Assembly (NCBI RefSeq): GCF_023631325.1
Contig: NZ_JALQDG010000027.1
Location: 310,001-374,000, forward strand
Direction: 5' to 3'
Origin: Caballeronia sp. INDeC2
GTDB taxonomy: Bacteria; Pseudomonadota; Gammaproteobacteria; Burkholderiales; Burkholderiaceae
DNA: 64,000 bases
Below the pieces are notes generated by a model. That model was not told where the DNA came from. It did not search any database and was given only the letters and a program-made list of their open reading frames with translations. Below, piece after piece: positions 8,941-16,866 of this stretch (its first letter is position 1; every line of letters starts with the position of its first letter). The translations under genes were made by a program, and so were the position numbers.

Positions 8941-9130
8941 ACCGTTAGCCCGCGCCCAAAGCGCGTCCTGTTCCAAACGCCCACTGATTTTCACGCTGGT
9001 TCATCCAAGTGAAATTCAGGCAGACATTGGAAATAGGAATACTAAATAAATTATTTCTTCGCTGTGCCCGCTACATATCGGCGTCGATGTAGCTGGAATT
9101 GACCGTGCGCCTACACTTGGAGACTTCACC

Positions 9131-9481
9131 ATGCAACGCAAACTGATCGCAGCAGCAGCCGTCCTCTCCCTCGTTTCCGCCGCTGCTTTCGCAACGGGCA
9201 CGAACTCCAGCTCGAGCTCGACCTCGGGTGGCAACACCTCGGCTGGCGTGTTCGGCTACGGTTCGTTCACCGCGACGAACGCCGGCATCGCCAACGGCAA
9301 CGCTTCGGCGCTCGCGGGCCAAGGCTTCGGCGTGACGGGCAACGCGACCAACGCGACGACCGGCCACATCAACACGTCGTCGGCTGGCGGCAAGGGCTTC
9401 GGCGGTTCGTCGGCAACGGGCACTTCGGGCGCCGACGCTGCTGCGAACGCCTGGAGCAAGCTGGGCGGCGGCTGGCGCTAA
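9131..9481 (+). CDS. Secreted Ser/Asn/Gly/Thr-rich protein, paralogue 1
   Basis: A 116-residue protein with a clear Sec signal (basic MQRK, hydrophobic core, AAAFA cleavage near residue 21). The mature chain starts TGTNSSSSSTSGG and is low-complexity, cysteine-free and rich in Ser, Gly, Asn, Thr and Ala, with small motifs such as GYGSFTATN and GVTGNATNATT. It ends in SGADAAANAWSKLGGGWR, identical to the next gene. GGAG lies eight bases before the ATG. It is the first of four genes for exported proteins. The composition suggests a fibre, amyloid-like or surface/matrix protein, but this is inference; no family is recognised. Confidence 0.85.
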   Translation: MQRKLIAAAAVLSLVSAAAFATGTNSSSSSTSGGNTSAGVFGYGSFTATNAGIANGNASALAGQGFGVTGNATNATTGHINTSSAGGKGFGGSSATGTSGADAAANAWSKLGGGWR

Positions 9482-9604
9482 GCACGCGGCGGCGGACGGC
9501 GGACTTCGCCGCAACGGAGTTCGCTTTCCCGCAACCGGCGTGACCGTAATACGAAGAACATAAAACAAACTTCAATCTTACTTGTTCGATAAGGAATGCA
9601 AATC

Positions 9605-9952
9605 ATGAAACGCACTCTGATCGCTGCTGCACTGCTCTCGTTCGTCTCCGTCGCCGCGATGGCCACGACCACGAACTCCAGCTCGTCCTCGACCTCGGGC
9701 GGCACGACCTCCGCATCGGTCTCGGGTTTCGGCCATTTCACCGCCACCAACTACGGCACGGCCAACGGCAACGCGCAATCCGTCGCCGGCAACGCATTCG
9801 GCGTGACGGGCAACGCCACCAACGCGACGACGAGCCACACCAACACGTCGAACGTGGGCGGCTTCGGTCACGGCAACGCGCAAGCGGGCGGCACCTCGGG
9901 TGCGGACGCTGCGGCGAACGCATGGAGCAAGCTGGGCGGCGGCTGGCGTTAA
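9605..9952 (+). CDS. Secreted Ser/Asn/Gly/Thr-rich protein, paralogue 2
   Basis: A 115-residue tandem paralogue of the preceding gene, alignable from signal peptide to C-terminus. The signal is MKRTLIAAALLSFVSVAAMA. The mature chain starts TTTNSSSSSTSGG, contains GFGHFTATN and GVTGNATNATT, and ends with the same SGADAAANAWSKLGGGWR. The middle (around residues 75-95) differs most, with GGFGHGNAQAGG here. The ATG at 9605 is chosen over 9596 because AAGGA (9591-9595) is correctly spaced only for the former. The 123-base gap to paralogue 1 has no clear terminator, so co-transcription is possible. Function unknown; probable extracellular or periplasmic structural role. Confidence 0.85.
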   Translation: MKRTLIAAALLSFVSVAAMATTTNSSSSSTSGGTTSASVSGFGHFTATNYGTANGNAQSVAGNAFGVTGNATNATTSHTNTSNVGGFGHGNAQAGGTSGADAAANAWSKLGGGWR

Positions 9953-10094
9953 GCCGGTCTCCGGACCAAGGCAGGGGCGGCGTCATGACGAGCGCGTGCT
10001 TGCGGGATTCCGCCTTTGCCGAACCTCATAAAAAAACTCTAAGTCGTCCGGGACCGTCATGCGCCGTGGCGTCCCCTTTCTTCCGGAGCACCAA

Positions 10095-11066
10095 ATGAAC
10101 AAGACCACTTTGCAACTGGCATGCGCGGTTCTGTTTTGCGCCGCGCAACTGGCCCACGCCGACACCGCGGCCAATTCTTCGTCCGGCTCGGTTTCGGGTT
10201 CGACGTCCACGGGCATAGGCCAGGGCGGCGGATCGAGCCTGAACAACATCGGAACGTCGGCGAACTCGACGGCCAACACCAGTTCCAATTCCTCGTCGGT
10301 GGGCGGACTCGGTGTCGCGACGGCAAGCGGCGGCCGTTCGTCGGCGCAGGGCGGTTCTTCGAACGTGAGCATCTCGCTGTCGATGCCGCAGCTCACGAAT
10401 TCGGGCACGGACCCGAGCGGCGCCGACGCGACCGGCAAGGCGGCCAACGGCCCCGGCTCGAGCGCATTCGACACGCGCACGACGGTCGATTACAACCAGA
10501 GCTCGTACTCGGTGCGCACGACGCCGTCGATCGCGGCGCCCGCGCTCACCACGACGCTCTCCGACACCTGCATGGGCTCGGCCAGCTTCGGCCTGTCGAT
10601 CACGGGCTTCGGCGCGACCGGCGGCACGACGCTCGTCGATCAGGCTTGCGTACGCCGTCTCGATGCACGCGAGTTCCGCGCGATGGGGCTGACCGATGTC
10701 GCGCTCGCGCTCCTGTGTCAGAGCGACGCGAACCGCCGCGCAGTCGAAGCGACGGGCCATCTGTGCCCGGGCACGACCACGCCGCTCGCGAAGTCGGGCG
10801 CAGACGCTGTGCTGTCGGACGACGAGAAGTATCGCGATCCGCTGGTGCGGGCGCGTCTGGGCTTGCCGGTGACCGCCGCGAACAATCCGGAAGTCAACCT
10901 GAAGAGCCAGGACGACGCGAAGCGGATGCAGCCGGCGCCCGCGAAGCAGGTCGCTCAGCCGACGCCCGTCGCGGCGCGCGTGTACGATCAGGCTGAGGGC
11001 GCGAGCGGCGTCGAAGTCGCGAGCACGCCCATCGGCGAGAAGATCGCAGTCTCGCTGATGAAGTGA
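10095..11066 (+). CDS. Exported protein with Ser/Gly-rich N-terminus and four-cysteine domain
   Basis: A 323-residue protein with a signal peptide ending QLAHA near residue 22. The mature N-terminus (DTAANSSSGSVSGSTSTG) resembles that of the two upstream paralogues and continues as a low-complexity Ser/Asn/Gly stretch to about residue 120. A second region holds four cysteines (159, 185, 208, 224), with DTCMGSASFG and an Ala/Leu helix ending LALLCQSDANRRAV. The even number suggests two disulfides in the periplasm or outside the cell. The C-terminal tail is Ala/Pro/Lys-rich. CCGGAG precedes the ATG. I cannot place it in a family; it probably acts with the neighbouring secreted proteins. Confidence 0.8.
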   Translation: MNKTTLQLACAVLFCAAQLAHADTAANSSSGSVSGSTSTGIGQGGGSSLNNIGTSANSTANTSSNSSSVGGLGVATASGGRSSAQGGSSNVSISLSMPQLTNSGTDPSGADATGKAANGPGSSAFDTRTTVDYNQSSYSVRTTPSIAAPALTTTLSDTCMGSASFGLSITGFGATGGTTLVDQACVRRLDAREFRAMGLTDVALALLCQSDANRRAVEATGHLCPGTTTPLAKSGADAVLSDDEKYRDPLVRARLGLPVTAANNPEVNLKSQDDAKRMQPAPAKQVAQPTPVAARVYDQAEGASGVEVASTPIGEKIAVSLMK

Positions 11067-11108
11067 GCAAGCAGTAGATCCACGGGCAAAGTGTCGCTGT
11101 GGAGCAGA

Positions 11109-11191
11109 AGAGACGCATCTGGGCAGCCGGGGCGTCTCTCCCTTGAAGGGTTGGCTCTGAAAGACTGGTCCCGGAGAGTCAACCCTCGTTT
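11109..11191 (+). promoter_or_regulatory. Two-hairpin leader with terminator before the fourth secreted-protein gene
   Basis: An 8-base-pair hairpin (AGAGACGC at 11109-11116 with GCGTCTCT at 11132-11139) is followed by a 12-base arm pair with one mismatch (11147-11158 with 11175-11186) and then CGTTTT. The second hairpin has the form of an intrinsic terminator and ends 17 bases before the next start codon. It either ends the preceding transcript or attenuates the downstream gene. Confidence 0.55.
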
Positions 11192-11208
11192 TCCCGCTGA
11201 GGCATGCG

Positions 11209-11835
11209 ATGAAGAGTCACAAGAAAATGGCGGCCATCGCGCTCGCGGCGAGTGCGGCAGTCTCGATGATGCCGATGAGCGCGCGCGCCGATGCGAACGC
11301 CGGCGTGATCTGGGCCGCGAACCCGGTCGGCGTGCAGCCGATGCCCGCTGCGCAGGCGCTCGCGCTCCTGCCTTCGAGCGGCTACGTGCCCTTGCAAAGC
11401 TCGGGCGGCAAGTGCCTGCTGGTCGCGCGGCGCGGCACGCAGATCGTCGCGGTGGAACTGTCGCCGCTCGTGAACGGCACGAAGATCGTCGGCTGGAAAC
11501 CGCAGCAGATCGACATTAGCACGCTCACGTCGAAGTGGGGCTATCAGCCTCCGAAGTCGTCGATCGATACGAAGACCTTCGGCAATCCCGTCACGAACGC
11601 GATTTCGGAACAGGGCAAGACCGACACGTCGAAGGGCGGATCGTATGCGCGCGCGAGCAGCTGGAGCAACGGCAACGTCGAAGCGCATAGCAGCGCCATC
11701 GCATCGAGCTCGGGCGAGACGGAAACTGCCGAGTCCGTGACGGTGAACGGCAAGACATACCGCAAGTACAGCCATTTCAAGGCGGCGAGCGCCGAAGCAC
11801 CGGTGGCGGCATCGGACGAATACTTCTGTCAGTGA
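11209..11835 (+). CDS. Exported Ser-rich protein of unknown function
   Basis: A 208-residue protein with an N-terminal signal (MKSHKKMAAIALAASAAV, cleavage probably after MSARA near residue 27). The first mature half looks globular (AALLPSSGYVPL-type segment, then a short beta-rich run with KCLLVARRGTQIVAVEL). The second half is Ser/Thr/Asn-rich with SYARASSWSNGNVEAHSS and ends EYFCQ. Two cysteines, near residues 71 and the penultimate position, could form a disulfide. It follows the four-cysteine protein and ends 10 bases from the convergent sensor kinase gene. No family recognised; membership of the secreted module rests on location and shared composition. Confidence 0.78.
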   Translation: MKSHKKMAAIALAASAAVSMMPMSARADANAGVIWAANPVGVQPMPAAQALALLPSSGYVPLQSSGGKCLLVARRGTQIVAVELSPLVNGTKIVGWKPQQIDISTLTSKWGYQPPKSSIDTKTFGNPVTNAISEQGKTDTSKGGSYARASSWSNGNVEAHSSAIASSSGETETAESVTVNGKTYRKYSHFKAASAEAPVAASDEYFCQ

Positions 11836-11845
11836 CGCCCCGGCG

Positions 11846-13333
11846 TCATGTCGTGGCGGACTTCGTTTCGACGACCGGCGGCACGGGCAAGGCCACATCT
11901 GCCGCGGTCCGGGGTTCGTTACCGAAGCGCGCGACCGAGAACGAGAACGTGTTGATGCCGTGCTCGCTCGTCGCCGACACCGTGCCGCGATGCATTTCCG
12001 CGACCGCCTTGACGATGGCGAGCCCGAGGCCGTGATTCTCGCGGCTATTCGTGCGTGAACTTTCCGCGCGATAGAAGCGGTCGAAGAGATGCTCCTTCAC
12101 ATGCGGCTGAATCAGCTCGCCCGGATTGGCCACCGCGATACGGATGCGTCCATGCTCGCGCGTGATCGACACGGAAATCGTCGCGCCCGGCGCGCAATGC
12201 TGGATCGCGTTCATCACGAGATTGGACAGCGCGCGTCCGAACAGCGACGTGTTGACGAACGCGCGCGCATCGCCGCTTGCGACTGCGCGGACCTGCGCTT
12301 CTTCCAGCGGAATTTCCAGAAACTCGAGCGTGCGGTTCACTTCCGCCGCGAGCGACACTTCGACGAGTCCCGTCGCGCGTTCGCCCTGATCGGCGCGCGC
12401 CAGAAACAGCATGTCGTTGATGATTGCGCGCACGCGCTCGAACTCTTCGAGATTCGATTGCAGCGTATGACGCAATTCCTCGATCGAGCGGTCGCGCGTC
12501 AACGCCACTTCGGTCTGACCGATGAGAATGGTGACAGGCGTGCGCAGTTCATGCGCGACATCGGCGTTGAAGGATTCGAGCCGGCCGTATGCGTGATCGA
12601 GCCGTTCCAGCGCGCCGTTGAAGGACTTCGCGAGATCGTCGAGTTCCATCGGCAACGCGACCGTGTTCAGGCGCTGCGAGCGATTGTTCGGGCTCAGCTT
12701 CGATGCATCGCGCGTGAGACGCGCGAGCGGTGCGAGCCCGAGGCGCGCGACCGAATAGCTCAGCAGCAGCACCGCGACCGTCGATAGCGCCATGAACGCG
12801 GCAAGCGCGAGCCCGAATGCGCGCATCGTATGGACGTTCGGCGAGCAGTCGATCGCGACGAAGAGTTGCAGGGGCGGCCTGTCCGCATTCGGCGGGATCG
12901 TCAGCGTGGTCATCAGCATGTCGTATGCGCGGTCTTCAGGACGAAAGCGCGCATAGCCGCCCATCACACGCTTGATGACGTGGCCCGCGGGCGGCGAGCC
13001 GTATTCGAAGCGCGGATCGTTGCTTGACACGGCGAAGAGCGTGGAGCCGTCGCGCGGCGTGATGTCGGCGAGCTTTTCTTTCGCGATCTTCCATTTCTCC
13101 GGGCTCGATACGTGCGTGACGATGAGCCGCGCCACTTCCGCACGATTGTCGAGCGAGTCGCGCAGATGCTGCTCCAACTGCACGCGCAGCACGAGAAAAA
13201 GCCCGGAGCCGACGAGCGAAAAGACGAACAGCGCGACGAGCGCGAACATCACGGCAAGACGCCGCGAGATGGAACGCTGCGTGCGTGTTTCATTGGATTC
13301 ACGCTGCGCCGATGATGCCCACTGCATGTTCAT
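11846..13333 (-). CDS. Sensor histidine kinase of the RND efflux operon (CusS-like)
   Basis: A 495-residue inner-membrane kinase. It has an N-terminal transmembrane helix near residues 28-50 and a periplasmic sensor domain. A second helix follows near 180-200, then HAMP, the phosphoacceptor H box (DVAHELRTPVTIL, about residue 262) and an HATPase domain ending in GLGLAIVKAVAEMH. The layout fits heavy-metal sensor kinases of the CusS/IrlS type, though the sensed ligand cannot be read from sequence. The start overlaps the response regulator stop by four bases (ATGA). It is the last gene of the permease-adaptor-channel-regulator-kinase run. Confidence 0.92.
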   Translation of the reverse strand: MNMQWASSAQRESNETRTQRSISRRLAVMFALVALFVFSLVGSGLFLVLRVQLEQHLRDSLDNRAEVARLIVTHVSSPEKWKIAKEKLADITPRDGSTLFAVSSNDPRFEYGSPPAGHVIKRVMGGYARFRPEDRAYDMLMTTLTIPPNADRPPLQLFVAIDCSPNVHTMRAFGLALAAFMALSTVAVLLLSYSVARLGLAPLARLTRDASKLSPNNRSQRLNTVALPMELDDLAKSFNGALERLDHAYGRLESFNADVAHELRTPVTILIGQTEVALTRDRSIEELRHTLQSNLEEFERVRAIINDMLFLARADQGERATGLVEVSLAAEVNRTLEFLEIPLEEAQVRAVASGDARAFVNTSLFGRALSNLVMNAIQHCAPGATISVSITREHGRIRIAVANPGELIQPHVKEHLFDRFYRAESSRTNSRENHGLGLAIVKAVAEMHRGTVSATSEHGINTFSFSVARFGNEPRTAADVALPVPPVVETKSATT

Positions 13334-14043
13334 GATGGTCTCGCGTCTTCCCTGGCTTCGCGCGTGTCGCGGGCTTCTCGCACTTCGAGCACGTAGCCCA
13401 TGCCGCGCACGGTATGCAGCAGTTTCGTGCGGAACGGTCCGTCGAGTTTCGCGCGCAGCCGCTTGATCGCCGTCTCGACGACGTTCGTATGGCTTTCGAA
13501 ATCGACTTCCCAGACGAGCTCGGTGATCGCGGTTTTCGAGAGAATGTCGCCGTGGCGGCGCGCGAGCACGGAGAGCAACTGGAACTCCTTCGCGGTGAGA
13601 TCGAGCCGCACGCCGTCGCGTGTCGCGCGGCGGCCGATCAGATCGACATACAGGTCGCCGACGGAAATGAGCGTCGATTCCTGTGCGCGCGTGCGGCGCG
13701 CGAGCGCATGCAGACGCTCGACGAGTTCGAGGAACGAGAACGGCTTCGTGAGGTAATCGTCCGCGCCTTCGCGCAGGCCGCGCACGCGATCGTTGATGTG
13801 ATCGCGCGCGGTGAGCATGATGACCGGCGTCGATTTCTGCAGGCGCAGCGCCTTCAATACCGAGAAGCCGTCGCGTCTTGGCAGCATCACGTCGAGCACG
13901 ATCACGTCGTAGTCGTATTCGATGGCGAGATGCGTGCCTTCCTCGCCGTCCATTGCGATGTCGACGACCCAGCCTTGCTCGGTCAACCCCGAGCGCAAGT
14001 AGTCCACCACTTTGTGTTCGTCTTCGACTATCAGGACTTTCAT
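13330..14043 (-). CDS. OmpR-family response regulator of the RND efflux operon (CusR-like)
   Basis: A 237-residue regulator. The receiver is complete, with the acidic pair in VLIVEDE, the phosphoacceptor Asp in VIVLDVMLP near residue 51, Thr in IMLTARD and Lys in YLTKPFS. A winged-helix DNA-binding domain follows, with LTAKEFQLLSVLARRHG and a C-terminal VRGMGYVLE. The ATG at 14043 begins directly with the first beta strand and has AGGTG upstream; a GTG nine bases earlier is an alternative. Its 94-base distance from the channel gene allows either read-through or its own promoter. Likely target: the phased repeats upstream of the permease gene. Confidence 0.93.
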   Translation of the reverse strand: MKVLIVEDEHKVVDYLRSGLTEQGWVVDIAMDGEEGTHLAIEYDYDVIVLDVMLPRRDGFSVLKALRLQKSTPVIMLTARDHINDRVRGLREGADDYLTKPFSFLELVERLHALARRTRAQESTLISVGDLYVDLIGRRATRDGVRLDLTAKEFQLLSVLARRHGDILSKTAITELVWEVDFESHTNVVETAIKRLRAKLDGPFRTKLLHTVRGMGYVLEVREARDTREAREDARPS

Positions 14044-14137
14044 GCCTGGCACCTGTGCGCGTTCAGTGTGTGTTTACCGCATTGTCTCACCGCTCACTAT
14101 ACGAGCCTCGCGGGCATCTTGCTTACGTTTTGTTCTA

Positions 14138-15604
14138 TCAGCGTGGAGGCGGCTTGTTCGTCGTGCTCGCAACGTTCTCGTCTTCGTGCGCTGCATCATT
14201 GGCGTTCCATCCGCCGCCCAGGGCTTTTACGAGCGCCACCGATACGGTGCGCTGCTGCCCGTGAATCTGCACGTCCTGACGCTCGCTCGTGAGCAATTGC
14301 TGCTGCGCGGTGATCACGTCGAGATACGCGACGAGGCCGCCCGAATAGCGATCGTTCGCAAGCGACAGCAAGCGCTGCGCATCGACGACCGCCGCGTGCG
14401 ATTGCTTCTGCGCGCCGTTAAGCACCGACAATCCGACGATGCCGTCCTGCACTTGCGCAAACGCGCCGAGCACGGTCTGCCGATAGTTCGCGACGGCCGC
14501 GACATAGCCCTGGTTCGCGAAGTCGACGGCGGCCGAGCGCCGACCGCCATCGAAGACGACCTGGCTCGCCATCGTGCCGATGGTCCACAAAAGGCTTGGC
14601 GCGGAGATCAGACTGGACAACGCGGTGCTTTCCCAGCCGACGGTGCCGTTCAACGTGAGGCTCGGAAAGAACGCCGCCTTCGCGACGCCGATCTGCGCGT
14701 TGGCGGCGGCCATCGCGCGTTCGGCGGAGGCGACGTCGGGCCTGCGCTGCAACACGTCGCTCGGCACGCCGAGTGGAATCGGCGGAAGCGGGCGCTCGGT
14801 CAGCGCGGGCGCGATCGAGAACTGCGGCGCGGGCGTGCCGACGAGCGCGGCGATCGCATGTTCGAATTGCGCGCGCTGATTCAGAAGCAGTTGCGCCTGC
14901 ACGTGCGTCTGATCGAGTTGCGCTTGTTGCTGCAATACGTCGAGGCCGGATACCGCGCCCAGATCGTGTTGCGCCGTGACATAGTCGAGCGCTCTCTTCT
15001 GAAGATCGACGGAGCGGTTCAGCACGTCGATTTCAGCGTCGAGCTCGCGCATCGAGAAGTAGTCGCTCGCGAGATCGGTGGTCAGCACGAGGCGCGCGTT
15101 CGCGAGATCGTCGCCCGATTGATCCACCGACGCACGCGCGCCTTCCACCTCGCGTCGAATGCGGCCGAAGAGATCGACGTCGTAATCGACGGACGGCGCG
15201 AGCTTCAGATCGTTCTGCACGGTCGAGCTGTTCGGCGTCGCATAGTTGTTGACGGGCCGGTTCCTCGAAATGCGCGAGCGCGATGCGTTCGCGCCGAGAT
15301 CGATTTCAGGCAGCGCGAGCGCCGATGTCTGCGCAAGCGTCGCGCGCGCCTGAGCGTAGCTCGCGCTCGCGGCGGCGAGCGTCTGGTTTTGCGCGAGCGC
15401 CTGCGTTTCGAGGCTGTTCAGCGTGATGTCCTCGAATGCCTGCCACCAGTCGAGCGCGAGCGGCGCATGCGAGGGCTCGCCGACGCGCCAGTACGAATCC
15501 GTCTTCCATGTCGGCGGCGTTTCGGCGACGGGCCGGCGATAGTCGGGCCCGACGGTGCACGCGGCGAGCATCGACACGAGCGTGATGCACAGCGCGGCTT
15601 TCAT
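14138..15604 (-). CDS. Outer-membrane efflux factor, NodT family
   Basis: A 488-residue TolC-like outer-membrane channel. The N-terminus is a lipoprotein signal (MKAALCITLVSMLAACTVGPDYRRP) with Cys16 of the LAAC box, typical of the NodT family. Two repeated coiled-coil halves follow, including ASASYAQARATLAQ and AQLDQTHVQAQLLLNQRAQ. The start overlaps the adaptor stop by four bases, so the two are translationally coupled. It forms the exit duct of the tripartite pump. The open frame runs further upstream in this phase but overlaps the adaptor and has no family sequence. Confidence 0.94.
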   Translation of the reverse strand: MKAALCITLVSMLAACTVGPDYRRPVAETPPTWKTDSYWRVGEPSHAPLALDWWQAFEDITLNSLETQALAQNQTLAAASASYAQARATLAQTSALALPEIDLGANASRSRISRNRPVNNYATPNSSTVQNDLKLAPSVDYDVDLFGRIRREVEGARASVDQSGDDLANARLVLTTDLASDYFSMRELDAEIDVLNRSVDLQKRALDYVTAQHDLGAVSGLDVLQQQAQLDQTHVQAQLLLNQRAQFEHAIAALVGTPAPQFSIAPALTERPLPPIPLGVPSDVLQRRPDVASAERAMAAANAQIGVAKAAFFPSLTLNGTVGWESTALSSLISAPSLLWTIGTMASQVVFDGGRRSAAVDFANQGYVAAVANYRQTVLGAFAQVQDGIVGLSVLNGAQKQSHAAVVDAQRLLSLANDRYSGGLVAYLDVITAQQQLLTSERQDVQIHGQQRTVSVALVKALGGGWNANDAAHEDENVASTTNKPPPR

Positions 15605-16845
15605 GATGCGGCCTTGCTGCCCGAAGCGGGCTGCTGCGGTTGCTTCTGCCGTGGCGCGATCACGACATGATCGCCGTCCGCGACAGAATCGCTCGGGTTG
15701 ATGATGATCTTGTCCGTCGCCTCGATGCCGCTCTCGATTTCGAGCGATTGCCCGAGATCCTGCGCGATCACGATCTTGTGCAGACGCACGTGGCCGTTCG
15801 CATCGACGACCGCGAGGCGCGGGCCTTCCGAGCGGAAGAGCAGCGCATTGCCCGGCACCAGCAGGCGCGCGTGCGCGGTCGCGGGCAGCGCGACCTGCAC
15901 ATACGCGCCGGGACGCAAGCGGCCATCGGCATTCGGCAGCGTCACTTCGACCTGAAGCGAGCGCGTGGGCACGTCGATCGCGCCCGAGATGTGCGTGATC
16001 TTGCCGTGAAACTGCTGGCCGGGCAGCTCGGCCTGCGAGACCGTCACGTCCTGTCCGACCGAAACATTCTGCGCATACGCCTGCGGCAACTGCACGAACA
16101 CGCGCAACGGATCGGACTGCGCGAGCGCGAAGAGCGCGCGGCTCGTGCCGCTGCCCGCATCGATGAGATCGCCCACATCGACGTTGCGCTGCGTGACGAC
16201 GCCCGCGAACGGCGCGACGATGCGCTTGAACGATTCGAGCTGACGCAGGCGCTTCACGTTGGCGTCCGCCGCAGCGAGATTCGCGACGTCCTGGTTGTAC
16301 GTGCTTTGCCGTTCGTCGAGTTCCTGTTGAGAGACCGCATCGCGTTGACGCAATTGCTGCCAGCGTTCGAGCGAGCTTTTCGCGAGGCCTAAGCTCGACG
16401 CTGTCTGATCGCGTTGCGCGACCGCCTGCGCAAGTTCCTGATCGATCTCGGGCGTGTCGAGATCGGCAAGCAACTGGCCTTGCTTCACGCGCGCGCCGAT
16501 ATCGACATACCAATGCAGCAGATAACCCGTCGCGCGCGCATAGATCGGCGATTCGACGAAGCCGCGCAGCGTGCCCGGCAAGGTCGTTTCGCCGCCGCCG
16601 TCGGTTTGCGTCGGCGACACGACATTCACATACTGCTGCGCGTTCGCTTGCGTGCGCGAAGCGATCGAGCGGCTATGCAGCATATCGGTGACGACGGTGC
16701 GCGTCGCGCCGATCGCAAGCAATGCGAGCACGATGACGAGCGCGATCTTTGCCCGCTTCCATTCGACATGGCGCGGCGGCAGCGCGGGGCCTTCGTTCGG
16801 GTCGCGAGCGGGAATCGCAAGCGATGCGTGGTTCTTTTCGGTCAT
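15601..16845 (-). CDS. RND efflux periplasmic adaptor (membrane fusion protein)
   Basis: A 414-residue HlyD/AcrA-type adaptor with one N-terminal membrane helix (KIALVIVLALLAIGATRTVV, about residues 32-51). The lipoyl halves are around ATGYLLHWYVDIGARVKQGQLL and RIVAPFAGVVTQRNVDVGDL, separated by a helical hairpin with AVAQRDQTASSLGLAKSSL. A beta-barrel domain follows (VFVQLPQAYAQNVSVGQDV), and the tail is Lys/Gln-rich. It bridges the inner-membrane permease and the outer-membrane channel. The gene begins 21 bases after the permease stop and overlaps the channel start. Substrate class is not evident. Confidence 0.95.
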   Translation of the reverse strand: MTEKNHASLAIPARDPNEGPALPPRHVEWKRAKIALVIVLALLAIGATRTVVTDMLHSRSIASRTQANAQQYVNVVSPTQTDGGGETTLPGTLRGFVESPIYARATGYLLHWYVDIGARVKQGQLLADLDTPEIDQELAQAVAQRDQTASSLGLAKSSLERWQQLRQRDAVSQQELDERQSTYNQDVANLAAADANVKRLRQLESFKRIVAPFAGVVTQRNVDVGDLIDAGSGTSRALFALAQSDPLRVFVQLPQAYAQNVSVGQDVTVSQAELPGQQFHGKITHISGAIDVPTRSLQVEVTLPNADGRLRPGAYVQVALPATAHARLLVPGNALLFRSEGPRLAVVDANGHVRLHKIVIAQDLGQSLEIESGIEATDKIIINPSDSVADGDHVVIAPRQKQPQQPASGSKAAS

Positions 16846-16866
16846 GTTCGTCGGATTGCTGTGATG

